DNA of 64,000 nucleotides from an uncultured Gammaproteobacteria bacterium (GTDB lineage Bacteria > Pseudomonadota > Gammaproteobacteria > Arenicellales > Poriferihabitantaceae). Shown here piece by piece: positions 54,363 to 63,438 of this stretch. The position numbers were made by a program, and so were the translations under genes. The first letter of the stretch is position 1; each line of letters opens with the position of its first letter. Location: positions 62,001 through 126,000 of the forward strand of contig CALKKV010000043.1 of NCBI GenBank assembly GCA_937992195.1, written 5' to 3'. Under the pieces are notes generated by a model, which saw only the letters and a program-made list of their open reading frames with translations, was not told where the DNA came from and searched no databases.

Positions 54363-54871
54363 ATCCAGTTTCCCTCGACCCTATTGTCAGTCAAATGACT
54401 GCCAACCTGAGAGATCGTAATCTGCGCAACCCGATTTTAATCGGTATACACACTGGTGGAGCATGGGTGGCTGAACGCCTGCACGCTGAGCTCGCACTAT
54501 CCTCCAAGCTCGGTACGTTAGATATCTCTTTCTACAGAGATGACTTCAGTCGCGTAGGACTTAACCCGAAGGTCAAGTCTTCTGATCTGCCGGAAGGCGT
54601 TGAAGATCGAAACATTATTCTAGTAGATGACGTTCTTCATACTGGTAGAACCATTCGCGCGGCTCTCAATGAGATCTTTTCATACGGCAGGCCTGCATCG
54701 GTCACGCTTGCTGTTGCCCTTGAACGTCCAGGTAGAGAATTGCCAATCGAAGCGTCTATTGTAGGGAAAGCGATAGAGCCAGCGGATAAACAACAGGCCC
54801 AAGTCACACTAAAAGATAATCAACTGAGCTACCAGCTAGTTGACTCATCAGCCAACGCACAATCAACCTAA
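54359..54871 (+). CDS. pyrR: PyrR bifunctional regulator/uracil phosphoribosyltransferase
   Basis: 170 residues. PRPP-binding loop IILVDDVLHTGRTIRAAL with D90-D91, and GIHTGGAWVAERL near 29-41. In Gram-positives PyrR attenuates pyr transcription; in Pseudomonas it sits beside pyrB as here. No anti-antiterminator is visible upstream. Coupled to ruvX by an ATGA overlap, 6 bp before pyrB. Confidence 0.93.
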   Translation: MNPVSLDPIVSQMTANLRDRNLRNPILIGIHTGGAWVAERLHAELALSSKLGTLDISFYRDDFSRVGLNPKVKSSDLPEGVEDRNIILVDDVLHTGRTIRAALNEIFSYGRPASVTLAVALERPGRELPIEASIVGKAIEPADKQQAQVTLKDNQLSYQLVDSSANAQST

Positions 54872-54877
54872 TTCTTT

Positions 54878-55882
54878 ATGGCCCGAATCTCTCCCGACCA
54901 GCTTAGAAGTCTTCCTCCAGACTCTGCCATTCAGTTCGATAGTCAAGGACATCTTCGTCACTTTCTGACAATCAGTGGTGTGCCGCGGGAAGCCTTGACA
55001 CAAATTCTGGATACAGCAGAGTCGTTTATGACTTTTGGTGAAAGGGAAATTAAAAAAGTGCCGTTGCTACGCGGCAAAACGGTGGTTAACCTGTTTTTTG
55101 AAGCCAGCACTCGAACACGCACCACGTTTGAGCTTGCCGCAAAACGCCTGTCAGCCGATGTGATCAATATGAATGCGGCCAGAATGTCGACAAGCAAAGG
55201 GGAAACCATCCTCGATACCGTCAGAACGCTCGAAGCTATGCATACCGATCTATTTGTCGTGAGAGATAGCGCCAGTGGTGCATCCCACCTAATTGCCAGA
55301 CACCTGCCGGAGTATGTCAGGGTAATTAATGCGGGAGACGGGAGACACGCTCACCCGACCCAAGCAATGCTGGATATGTTTACTATCCGCCAAAAGAAAG
55401 GCGGCTTCGAGGGTCTTAAAGTTGCCATTATTGGCGACATTTTGCATTCGCGGGTTGCGCGTTCTCAAATCCATGCACTTGCGACGCTTGGTGTCGATGA
55501 AATCAGGGTAATTGGTCCGCGAACACTCATTCCTACTGAAATAGAATCAATGGGAGTCACTGTTACAAGCAATATGTCGGAAGGTTTGCGAGATATTGAT
55601 GTAGTGATGATGCTGAGACTACAAAGGGAGAGAATGGATGGTCAGCTGGTGCCAAGCGAACAAGAATACTTCAGTCAATATGGACTGACTGAAGAAAAGT
55701 TGCAGGTTGCAGATACCAAAGCCATCGTCATGCATCCCGGCCCAATCAATCGAGGGCTAGAGATCGCATCAAGTGTGGCGGATGGTGATCGCTCCGTCAT
55801 CTTGTCTCAGGTCACCAATGGCATCGCTGTAAGAATGTCGATCATGGCGACCTTAATGGGCGGCACGGAGGCAGTGCGATGA
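54878..55882 (+). CDS. pyrB: Aspartate carbamoyltransferase, catalytic subunit
   Basis: 334 residues. The carbamoyl-phosphate loop STRTRTTFE starts at S77. [27 protein letters not shown] and [12 protein letters not shown] are the remaining family blocks. It forms carbamoyl-aspartate in de novo pyrimidine synthesis. The N-terminal extension of about 25 residues is like that of Pseudomonas PyrB, which assembles with the inactive dihydroorotase homologue encoded next. ATGA overlap with pyrC'. Confidence 0.95.
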   Translation: MARISPDQLRSLPPDSAIQFDSQGHLRHFLTISGVPREALTQILDTAESFMTFGEREIKKVPLLRGKTVVNLFFEASTRTRTTFELAAKRLSADVINMNAARMSTSKGETILDTVRTLEAMHTDLFVVRDSASGASHLIARHLPEYVRVINAGDGRHAHPTQAMLDMFTIRQKKGGFEGLKVAIIGDILHSRVARSQIHALATLGVDEIRVIGPRTLIPTEIESMGVTVTSNMSEGLRDIDVVMMLRLQRERMDGQLVPSEQEYFSQYGLTEEKLQVADTKAIVMHPGPINRGLEIASSVADGDRSVILSQVTNGIAVRMSIMATLMGGTEAVR

Positions 55883-57159
55883 GCATCGTTATTCAAGGAG
55901 GCCGGCTGATCGACCCGAAGAATAACGTGGATATGATTACAGATATCGCGATTGAAAACGGCGAAATTTTAGCAATAGGATCACTACCTCAAAATTTCAA
56001 ACCTACGCAAATCATAGATGCCAGTAACAAATTGGTGCTACCCGGCGTCATCGACTTATGCGCCAGACTGCGCGAACCCGGAGAAGAACAAACTGCCACA
56101 ATTGCAAGTGAAACCAAAGCAGCAGCAAGCGGCGGTATAACCAGATTAGTTTGTCAGCCCGATACCTGGCCAGTAATTGATACTCCCGCTATGGCCAATA
56201 TGATTCGGGATCGCGCGGATGCCAGTGGTTACGCCCAAGTACACCCTCTTGGGGCGCTGACGGTTGGGCTACTGGGCGAAAAACTAACCGACATGGCAAT
56301 GCTTACCGAGGCAGGTTGCGTCGGCGTAAGCAATGCCTTGAATGCGGTCGAAAGCACGCTGGTTATGCGTCGCGCACTGCAATATGCATCTACTTATGAC
56401 ATCCCTGTTTTTCTCGCACCGCAAGATCCATGGCTTACAGGAAATGGGGTTGTCCACGAAGGAGAAGTCAGTACACGATTAGGTCTGCCGGCAATACCTG
56501 AAGCTGCGGAAACTGTAGGCGTCGCTAGAGATATCGCAGTGATTGAAACCAGCGGTGCGCGAGCGCACATTAACCTGCTGTCCTGTGGCAGGTCGGTAAC
56601 CATGGTCGCTGAAGCGCGTTCTCATGGTTTAGCGGTAACCGCCAGCGTGGCAATCCATCAGCTGATTTTTTGTGAATCAGATATTGGCGCATTTAATACC
56701 CTATTTAAGGTGGTGCCACCTCTCAGGGAAAGGACCGATAAAGAGGCCCTGCTGGACGCCGTTCGCGATCAAGTTGTAACGGTTATTTGTTCAGATCATC
56801 AACCCCATGGAGATGACGTTAAGCTCGCACCATTTAGTGAAGCGGCGGCTGGAATATCTGGTCTTGAAACACTGCTTCCTTTAACCCTAGGACTTGCCGA
56901 ACAGGGACATTTTTCTATGCAGGATGCGATCGCTGCTTTGACCTGGCATCCTGCGGATATTATTGGTATCGACGCTGGTCATTTATCTGTGGGGGCTACT
57001 GCAGATGTATGCGTATTTGACCCAGCACTGGATTGGACGCTAACTGTCGATGAAATGGAAAGCAGAGGAAAAAACACCCCGCTGATGGGTCAGAAGATGA
57101 AAGGAAGAGCAACCCATACAATTCTCGCCGGTGAATTAATTTTTTCCAGATCAAACTAA
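55879..57159 (+). CDS. pyrC': Dihydroorotase-like protein without catalytic histidines (PyrC')
   Basis: 426 residues of the dihydroorotase fold. The metal-binding D-x-H-x-H near residue 60 reads D59-L-C61-A-R63 ([12 protein letters not shown]): both histidines are lost. Other parts such as VICSDHQPH and [14 protein letters not shown] remain. In Pseudomonas this inactive homologue holds the PyrB dodecamer together and a separate active dihydroorotase is encoded elsewhere. The direct overlap with pyrB fits that role. It is the last gene of the operon. Confidence 0.92.
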   Translation: MSIVIQGGRLIDPKNNVDMITDIAIENGEILAIGSLPQNFKPTQIIDASNKLVLPGVIDLCARLREPGEEQTATIASETKAAASGGITRLVCQPDTWPVIDTPAMANMIRDRADASGYAQVHPLGALTVGLLGEKLTDMAMLTEAGCVGVSNALNAVESTLVMRRALQYASTYDIPVFLAPQDPWLTGNGVVHEGEVSTRLGLPAIPEAAETVGVARDIAVIETSGARAHINLLSCGRSVTMVAEARSHGLAVTASVAIHQLIFCESDIGAFNTLFKVVPPLRERTDKEALLDAVRDQVVTVICSDHQPHGDDVKLAPFSEAAAGISGLETLLPLTLGLAEQGHFSMQDAIAALTWHPADIIGIDAGHLSVGATADVCVFDPALDWTLTVDEMESRGKNTPLMGQKMKGRATHTILAGELIFSRSN

Positions 57160-57222
57160 AGCGGCTCTAAAGAGTCACTAAGGTATGGCAAGCTTGCCTT
57201 TTATGAGGAAAAAAGTGCGCGA

Positions 57223-57241
57223 TTTGGGTTGAAAACCCAAA
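57223..57241. repeat. 8-bp palindrome between pyrC' and the protease gene
   Basis: TTTGGGTT (57223-57230) and AACCCAAA (57234-57241) form a perfect stem around a 3-nt loop. No T-run follows, so it is more like an operator or a weak pause site. It lies 160 bp before the protease start. Confidence 0.35.
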
Positions 57242-57400
57242 TACGGCCTGCAAGTTATAAACCAGTTATTTTCTACCGGCATTGTTCAGCCTGGATTAAG
57301 TTCCTATCTGTTCGATTACGGTTTATTAATCTGCCGTTCACATTTCAGTAAGCAAGCGATTGGTAGATTGCGCGTAACAAACAACCTTCTGAGGTGCTTA

Positions 57401-58897
57401 ATGAGTACAAAAAATCGAGCTAGACTTCTTTTTACTGGTGTAGCCGCATCGGCCGCATTGACCTTGTCAATGCATTCCATCACAGCCATGGCGCAAGAGT
57501 CTGGTCATGTTGCCGAAAACCTGCCCGAGATTAATATTGCCGATGGTTTTGCTGAGCTGGTAGAAGCAGTGAAACCTGCGGTTGTAAATATTTCTGTCAC
57601 TGGCACCGTTTCCGGAAACAGAAGAGGTCAAGGTCAAGGCGGCATTCCGCCCGAGCTTGAAGAATATTTTAAACGTTTCTTTCCTGATCAGTTCCGTGGG
57701 CCTGGAGGACAGGGTGGAGAGTCCAAACCTTATGAGCGCAAGACCACTGCAGTAGGTTCAGGCTTTGTAATTGATCCTAGCGGTCTGGTTGTCACTAACA
57801 ATCACGTGATCGCGGATGCGGATGAAATCGAGGTGGTATTTGATGATGGAACCCGTATTCCAGCAGAACTGAAAGGCACCGATAGCAAAACAGATTTAGC
57901 GCTGTTGCAGATTAAAGGCGATAAGCCCTTCCCTTTTGTTGCCTTTGGCGATTCAGAATCAGCCAGAGTAGGTGACTGGATTGTCGCAATTGGCAACCCG
58001 TTTGGCCTTGGCGGAACAACGACAAAAGGTATTATTTCGGCAAGGGGACGAGACATACGATCGGGCCCTTTAGATGATTTTATTCAAATCGATGCACCGA
58101 TAAATCGCGGTAATTCTGGTGGACCTCTGTTCAACATGCAGGGCGAAGTAATCGGTATCAATAGTGCAATTTATTCTCCAAATGGTGGCAGTGTCGGTAT
58201 TGGTTTTGCTATTCCTTCTGCGCTGGCAAATAATGTAATTTCTCAGCTACGCGATACTGGCACAGTGCAACGCGGCTATTTAGGCGTACAGATTCAAACT
58301 GTGACCGATGATATTGCTGACAGTCTTGGATTGAACAAAGCACGTGGAGCACTAGTAACCCAGGTAATCGAAAAAAGTCCGGCCGATTCTGCGGGTATTG
58401 AAGCTGGCGATATCATCCTGAGCTTTGACGGTAAATCAATAAATGAAATGCGCGATCTGCCGAAGATTGTGGCGCTCACTGAGGCGAAAAAAGAAGTTGA
58501 TGTTGTCGTTTGGAGAAACGAAAAGGAAGTCTCGATTCGAGCGTCGGTAGGTGGAAACGCCGATAGCGAGACTGCGGCGACCAAGACCGATGACGCCGGC
58601 ACCAAGCTGGGCATGACGTTAATGCAGCTTGATGAAGACAATCGAAAGAAATTTGGCGTTGCTGAAGATATAGAAGGCGTTGTTATTTCGAAAGTAGATC
58701 CAGAGAGCGCTGCATTTGATCGCGGCTTAACCCGTGGAGAAATCATCCGTAAGGTAGGCAATGCTGAAGTTGCCGCCCCTGCTGATGTCATTACCTCGAT
58801 CGAGCAGGCGCGCAAAGATAAAAAGTCTTCAGTGTTACTGTTGGTCGAACGAGATGGACGCGTTCGCTATGTTGCGATCCCATTGGGAGAAGAATAG
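57401..58897 (+). CDS. degP: Periplasmic DegP/HtrA-type serine protease (MucD-like)
   Basis: 498 residues from the ATG at 57401, preceded by GAGGTG; an upstream TTG (57368) is less likely. Signal peptide ends near ITAMA-QES. Catalytic triad H135 (TNNHVIAD), D165 (KTDLALLQ) and S239 (RGNSGGPLF). Two PDZ domains follow at about 290-370 and 400-490. The Gly-rich Q/R loop (RRGQGQGG) is typical. The enzyme degrades or refolds misfolded envelope proteins. It stands alone and ends at a strong terminator. Confidence 0.94.
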   Translation: MSTKNRARLLFTGVAASAALTLSMHSITAMAQESGHVAENLPEINIADGFAELVEAVKPAVVNISVTGTVSGNRRGQGQGGIPPELEEYFKRFFPDQFRGPGGQGGESKPYERKTTAVGSGFVIDPSGLVVTNNHVIADADEIEVVFDDGTRIPAELKGTDSKTDLALLQIKGDKPFPFVAFGDSESARVGDWIVAIGNPFGLGGTTTKGIISARGRDIRSGPLDDFIQIDAPINRGNSGGPLFNMQGEVIGINSAIYSPNGGSVGIGFAIPSALANNVISQLRDTGTVQRGYLGVQIQTVTDDIADSLGLNKARGALVTQVIEKSPADSAGIEAGDIILSFDGKSINEMRDLPKIVALTEAKKEVDVVVWRNEKEVSIRASVGGNADSETAATKTDDAGTKLGMTLMQLDEDNRKKFGVAEDIEGVVISKVDPESAAFDRGLTRGEIIRKVGNAEVAAPADVITSIEQARKDKKSSVLLLVERDGRVRYVAIPLGEE

Positions 58898-58915
58898 AAC
58901 AATATAGGTGTTCTG

Positions 58916-58942
58916 AAACGGGGGCTTTGGCCCCCGTTTTTT
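58916..58942 (+). terminator. Rho-independent terminator after degP
   Basis: CGGGGGC (58919-58925) pairs with GCCCCCG (58930-58936) around TTTG, and AAA/TTT extend the stem. Six Ts (58937-58942) follow. It is the clearest terminator in the window. Confidence 0.92.
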
Positions 58943-59003
58943 ATGTGCTGACCATAATACACCCGGTCCACTTAAACTCTGTTAAATCTACTATAATCGC
59001 CGG

Positions 59004-59834
59004 ATGAATAGACCGATCGATATTACATTCGACTCATCTCCAAAAACGTCTGCACAACTTGCGCAACTTTGGCCGCAGCTGCAATCGGAGGTCGCTCAAG
59101 AGTTAGAAGGTGAACCTCTGCTCAATGAATTCCTACTGCCAGCTGTGCTTGAACACAGCACATTTAACTGTGCTTTGAGCGCTATCCTTGCGCAAAAACT
59201 TTACTGTCCAACACTGTCACAACTCAATCTGCGTAAGCTATGTCTTGAAATCTATGAAGCCGACCCCTCGATTATCACCTCGGCAATGCTTGATTTAATT
59301 GCTGTTAGACAGCGTGACCCAGCCTGCAAACGTATTTCTGTGCCTTTTCTTTACTACAAGGGCTTCCAGGGGTTACAACTCTACCGCATTGCAAACTGGC
59401 TTTGGCTCAATGACCGAAGAGCGTTGGCGCGTTATGTACAAAGCAGAGTCAGCGAACTATTTGCAATTGATATTCATCCCGCGGCTACAATCGGCAACGG
59501 CATATTAATCGACCATGCGAGTAGTATTGTGATTGGCGAAACGGCAGTTGTTGGTAATAATGTTTCGATGTTGCACGAAGTCACACTGGGCGGCACGGGA
59601 AAAGCCACAGGTGACCGACATCCTAAAATAGCAAGCGGCGTTTTAATTGGCGCGGGGGCGAAAGTACTCGGTAATGTTTTTGTAGGTGAAGGCGCAAAAA
59701 TAGGTGCTGGTAGCGTGGTGTTAAATAATGTATTGGCTCACTGCACCGTTGCGGGCGTACCCGCGGTGCCCGTTGGACGATGCTCGGGTACTCAGCCAGC
59801 CCTGGAGATGGACCACAGCCTGCAACAAGGCTAA
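59004..59834 (+). CDS. cysE: Serine O-acetyltransferase
   Basis: 276 residues. An alpha-helical N-terminal SATase domain (1-140) precedes the left-handed beta-helix of hexapeptide repeats: IHPAATIGNGILIDHASSIV, then MLHEVTLGGTGKATGDRHPK with the catalytic His and Asp. It makes O-acetylserine, the first step of cysteine synthesis. The C-terminus lacks an obvious Ile end for CysK binding. Alone between the terminator and a small membrane-protein gene. Confidence 0.93.
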   Translation: MNRPIDITFDSSPKTSAQLAQLWPQLQSEVAQELEGEPLLNEFLLPAVLEHSTFNCALSAILAQKLYCPTLSQLNLRKLCLEIYEADPSIITSAMLDLIAVRQRDPACKRISVPFLYYKGFQGLQLYRIANWLWLNDRRALARYVQSRVSELFAIDIHPAATIGNGILIDHASSIVIGETAVVGNNVSMLHEVTLGGTGKATGDRHPKIASGVLIGAGAKVLGNVFVGEGAKIGAGSVVLNNVLAHCTVAGVPAVPVGRCSGTQPALEMDHSLQQG

Positions 59835-59904
59835 CGCCCGCCGGGTCTTTAGATGCACCGCCAATATTGACATTAATAGTAGGTAGAAGGATCAGGTTAA
59901 CAAT

Positions 59905-60288
59905 ATGCATTCTGAAAAAATTCTGTTCGCGTTTTTTATTCTTTTAGCACTCACGCTCAACTTTGGTTTTTTTGTTGGCGATATGTCCAACCCGAACCAC
60001 CATAATGTTTTTGAACTGTTCGCCGCTGTTGTGGTGAGTCTCATTGCTACGGTAATGAAATTTGGAGACAAATCTCATGTTGGCACGATGCTATTGGCAT
60101 CGAGCCTGGTTGCTGATCTACAGCTGATTGCGGCGTGTATTGTCTGGGCAATTGCCGTGCATGGATATGGCCAACCGCTGTCTGAACATGCCCTGGCAAG
60201 TATCGTATCTTTATCAGGAGGTGCACTTCTGGCAAATATTGTCTCAGTATTATTGCTAGCGATGGAAACTTCTATTCATAGACGTTAA
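59905..60288 (+). CDS. Small four-helix membrane protein (DUF6394-like)
   Basis: 127 residues with four hydrophobic segments: 7-25, 35-52, 65-85 and 95-120. HHNVFELFAAVVVSLIATVM and SLSGGALLANIVSV are its main features. I recall a small family (DUF6394) that lies beside ion-channel genes, and the resemblance is moderate. The K+ channel gene starts 37 bp downstream, so the pair is probably one transcript. Confidence 0.65.
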   Translation: MHSEKILFAFFILLALTLNFGFFVGDMSNPNHHNVFELFAAVVVSLIATVMKFGDKSHVGTMLLASSLVADLQLIAACIVWAIAVHGYGQPLSEHALASIVSLSGGALLANIVSVLLLAMETSIHRR

Positions 60289-60324
60289 TCCTTCTCGTAA
60301 ATATTACTGCCTGGCAATTCGCTA

Positions 60325-62037
60325 ATGCAGCAGATTCCCTTTCTCATTATGCGCAGGATGCGCACGCCGTTGATTGTTTTAATCTGCGCATACGCGATTG
60401 CGGTCCTTGGATTCGTTCTTATCCCTGGGCAAGACGATCAAGGACAACCATGGAGGATGAGTTTTTTTCACGCTTTTTACTTCGTAAGCTATATGGGTTC
60501 AACTATTGGCTTTGGCGAAATCCCCTACCCCTTTACCGGCGGACAACGACTCTGGACCCTTTTTACTATTTACAGCACAGTTGTCTCTTGGCTCTATGCC
60601 ATAGGAACTCTCATCTCCCTAATGCAGGCCCCGCTGTTTCGCGCAACGGTAACGAGAAACAGTTTTATTCGGCGTGTGCGCAAAATTCGCGAGCCATTTT
60701 ATCTAGTATGCGGTTATGGAGATACTGGACATGCGCTGGTAAAAGCGCTGGCAGAACTGAATACGCAATGTGTGGTGGTAGATAAGTCGGCTGATCGTGT
60801 CGATGAGCTCGAGCTCGAAGAGCTGCCTAAGTTCATGCCTGCATTAAATGGAGACGCCTCAGAGTCAGATGTCTTGTTAGACGCGGGACTGGGTAGCCCC
60901 TTTTGTCACGGTGTCATCGCTATTACTCGAGACGATCAAGTAAATTTAAAAATTGCCGTGGCAAGTAAATTGTTAAATCGCGATGTCCGCGTATTTTGCT
61001 GGGCAGAATCTCGCGATACCGGAGCTAACATGGATTCATTTGGTACTGAACATATCATCTATCCATACGACACATTCGCTAATTACCTTTCGAATGCCAT
61101 CAGTTTGCCCAGCAATTATTTGCTTCATCAATGGCTAACATCTCCAAGAGGCACTCTACTTACAGAACCTGTTTTCCCCCCAAGGGGCAATTGGATTCTC
61201 TGCGGATACGGCCGGTTTGGCAAAGCCGTTCAAAAGAAACTTGTTGCGCAAGGGATCTCGGTTACTGTGGTTGCTGAAAATCACGAGCTCTGTCAGCCAC
61301 CTGCGCTGAGCATTGAGGGAAGGGGAACAGAAGAACACACGCTGAGAGAAGCGAATATTGCGAATGCCAGCGGCATCATCGCCGGCACAGATAACGATGT
61401 GAATAATTTATCGATTGTTCTCACTGCAAAGGCATTACGCCCTGATATTTTTACAATTGGGCGTCAAGAATACGCTTCAAATAACCTCGTATTTCACGCG
61501 GCTAACATGGACATTGTGACCAACCATAGCAAACTCATTTCCAGTGAAGTGCTAGCATTAATCAACACCCCGTTAACCAATGACTTTTTATTAATGTCTC
61601 GCCATCAAGCGGATAGCTGGTCAAGAGACATTGTTGCGAAGTTACTTGGATGTGTCGACGAAGAGAATCCGTCCGCCTGGGTAATTACCGTGCGCCCTCG
61701 AAGGATGCCCGCTATCGTAGAGAAACTGGATCGCGGAGAAGAGGTATTACTAAATCATATTATTCGATCACCGACGCATCGCAAGATAAAATTGCCCTGC
61801 GTCCCGCTGCTGCTAGCACGGGGCGGCGAGAAGTTACTGCTACCAGACCCCGCTACACCATTGCAGGCCTACGATAGAATACTGTTTGCCGGTAATCCAG
61901 AAGCAAAGTCTGCTTCGGATGCAATCGGAAACTCTCCTGACTTACTGCACTACATGATTACAGGCGAAAATCGCGCAAGGAGTGAAGTATGGAATTGGTG
62001 GAAAAATCGTAGGTCAGCTTTGAAAAACTCACCATAA
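60325..62037 (+). CDS. Potassium channel with two RCK (TrkA-N) domains
   Basis: 570 residues. Two helices (about 14-34 and 74-99) flank a pore loop with the filter T60-I-G-F-G-E. The usual filter is TVGYGD, so Tyr and Asp are replaced. Two Rossmann RCK domains follow, starting near 118 (FYLVCGYGDTGHALV) and near 287 (WILCGYGRFGKAVQ). These bind nucleotides or ions and gate the channel. A C-terminal TrkA-C-like region ends the protein. The preceding small membrane-protein gene is probably co-transcribed. Confidence 0.87.
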   Translation: MQQIPFLIMRRMRTPLIVLICAYAIAVLGFVLIPGQDDQGQPWRMSFFHAFYFVSYMGSTIGFGEIPYPFTGGQRLWTLFTIYSTVVSWLYAIGTLISLMQAPLFRATVTRNSFIRRVRKIREPFYLVCGYGDTGHALVKALAELNTQCVVVDKSADRVDELELEELPKFMPALNGDASESDVLLDAGLGSPFCHGVIAITRDDQVNLKIAVASKLLNRDVRVFCWAESRDTGANMDSFGTEHIIYPYDTFANYLSNAISLPSNYLLHQWLTSPRGTLLTEPVFPPRGNWILCGYGRFGKAVQKKLVAQGISVTVVAENHELCQPPALSIEGRGTEEHTLREANIANASGIIAGTDNDVNNLSIVLTAKALRPDIFTIGRQEYASNNLVFHAANMDIVTNHSKLISSEVLALINTPLTNDFLLMSRHQADSWSRDIVAKLLGCVDEENPSAWVITVRPRRMPAIVEKLDRGEEVLLNHIIRSPTHRKIKLPCVPLLLARGGEKLLLPDPATPLQAYDRILFAGNPEAKSASDAIGNSPDLLHYMITGENRARSEVWNWWKNRRSALKNSP

Positions 62038-62068
62038 TGTCACTGCACTTAACCAATATTTGTCTAAC

Positions 62069-62671
62069 TTAAAAAGAAGACCCCGGTTGCTCCAAAAACG
62101 CTATTTCCTGCTCAGTAGACTCCCTACCTAATATTGTATTTCGATGAGGAAATCTTCCAAACTCCGCAACGACATCACGATGCCGGATCGCAAAATTTAG
62201 AAATCCGGCAAAGATTTCTTTTTCCTCATCGGCAGCCTGGTCGACCAAAGATTGCATTAGCGCTACTGCCTGTTCCTGGTCAGAAATTTCTTCACTATGC
62301 TCAAACGGCATATAGATAAAAACTCGTTTTATCAATTGTACTTTTCGATCAAATCCCATCGCAACCGCTTGTCTGGCAAATCGCAAAGCTACCGCATCAT
62401 ACGAGAATGATCTGCTATGCCCCCGATAGATATTTCTTGGAAATTGGTCTGTGCAAATAATACTTGCTAAAAGGCCCTGATGACTCTCATTCCAATGGTC
62501 AAGTTCGCCACTCGCCACAGCGTCAACTAACTCCGAGAATCTAGCGGTAATTTCCGCATCTATCTCTTCGTTCTTACTCCACCAGACGCGCTTTTTCTGC
62601 GCATTAATATCTGCCGACGAATGGGACTCACCAAACCAAAAGCGAATCACGCTGTCTATCGTTTCATTCAT
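62069..62671 (-). CDS. DUF924 family protein
   Basis: 200 residues. RFWFGE near the N-terminus, ICTDQFPRNIYRGHSRSFSYD and FIYMPFEHSEEISDQEQAV are the DUF924 blocks. The family has a TPR-like all-helical fold and no established reaction. Convergent with the K+ channel (31 bp) and divergent from the J-domain gene. Confidence 0.9.
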   Translation of the reverse strand: MNETIDSVIRFWFGESHSSADINAQKKRVWWSKNEEIDAEITARFSELVDAVASGELDHWNESHQGLLASIICTDQFPRNIYRGHSRSFSYDAVALRFARQAVAMGFDRKVQLIKRVFIYMPFEHSEEISDQEQAVALMQSLVDQAADEEKEIFAGFLNFAIRHRDVVAEFGRFPHRNTILGRESTEQEIAFLEQPGSSF

Positions 62672-62756
62672 GTTGCTACAATATCGTGTAATCGCGAGTA
62701 AACCAATACCCCTCGGTCTATAATCCTCTGCTGGAATTCAATAAGAATCTGCATTC

Positions 62757-63242
62757 ATGTTCATAAGGCTGTTTCTCTCCCTAGTCGCCGTTGCCGGCGT
62801 CATGTGGTATCTGGCCTGGTACCAAAAAGCATCTCCGTCGCAGAGAAATCAGTCTTTGCGAAATGTACTTTTATACGGCGTAGGTATTGCCCTCCTGTTG
62901 CTCGTGGTCACTGGTCGCATTCCCTGGTTATTTGCCATTTTTAGTGCCGCTGTGCCCTGGATCAGTCGTGCAATGACAGCGCGCAATTTATGGAAGCGGT
63001 TTCAAAAAACTTCCGAGCAGCCAAATAGCACCCAGAATCAACAAAATCGATCCATCGATACTATGACTAAAGCCGAAGCTTTGGAAATTCTTGGGTTAGA
63101 TGACGAGGCAACCAAAGAAGAAATAATTGCGACCCATAGAAAACTCATATCAAAAATTCATCCGGACAAAGGCGGCACGGATTTTCTGGCAAGAAGCATT
63201 AATCAGGCAAGAGAGGTCCTCTTGTCCGATAAAAATAGTTAG
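62757..63242 (+). CDS. Membrane-anchored J-domain protein
   Basis: 161 residues. Two N-terminal helices (about 3-22 and 37-69) precede a C-terminal J domain with H135-P-D (KIHPDKGGTD). The arrangement helix-helix-J domain is like mitochondrial TIM14/PAM18 and the bacterial short DnaJ-like proteins. It would stimulate a DnaK-type chaperone at the inner membrane. The J domain lacks the final helix's QKR motif and is followed directly by the stop. Confidence 0.88.
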   Translation: MFIRLFLSLVAVAGVMWYLAWYQKASPSQRNQSLRNVLLYGVGIALLLLVVTGRIPWLFAIFSAAVPWISRAMTARNLWKRFQKTSEQPNSTQNQQNRSIDTMTKAEALEILGLDDEATKEEIIATHRKLISKIHPDKGGTDFLARSINQAREVLLSDKNS

Positions 63243-63438
63243 TCTGGCTGACGTCAGTTAAATAACCCACCTTCACAATTTCTACGGCTTCAACAAAAAG
63301 GAACTTTTCTTCTACAAAATTTCGTTCACAAGTCTTAATTTTAGCGACACATTCCGTTAAAATTCAATTCCCGACCAGGTTCACCAAGCGTACCTAGATA
63401 TCAAACATCTCTGGTTCAAAATAACTACCCTAGCCGGC

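Noticed and set aside
57160..57400. RpoE-type promoter upstream of degP
   Set aside because: A GAACTT-like box appears only on the wrong strand; no properly spaced pair is seen on the coding strand.
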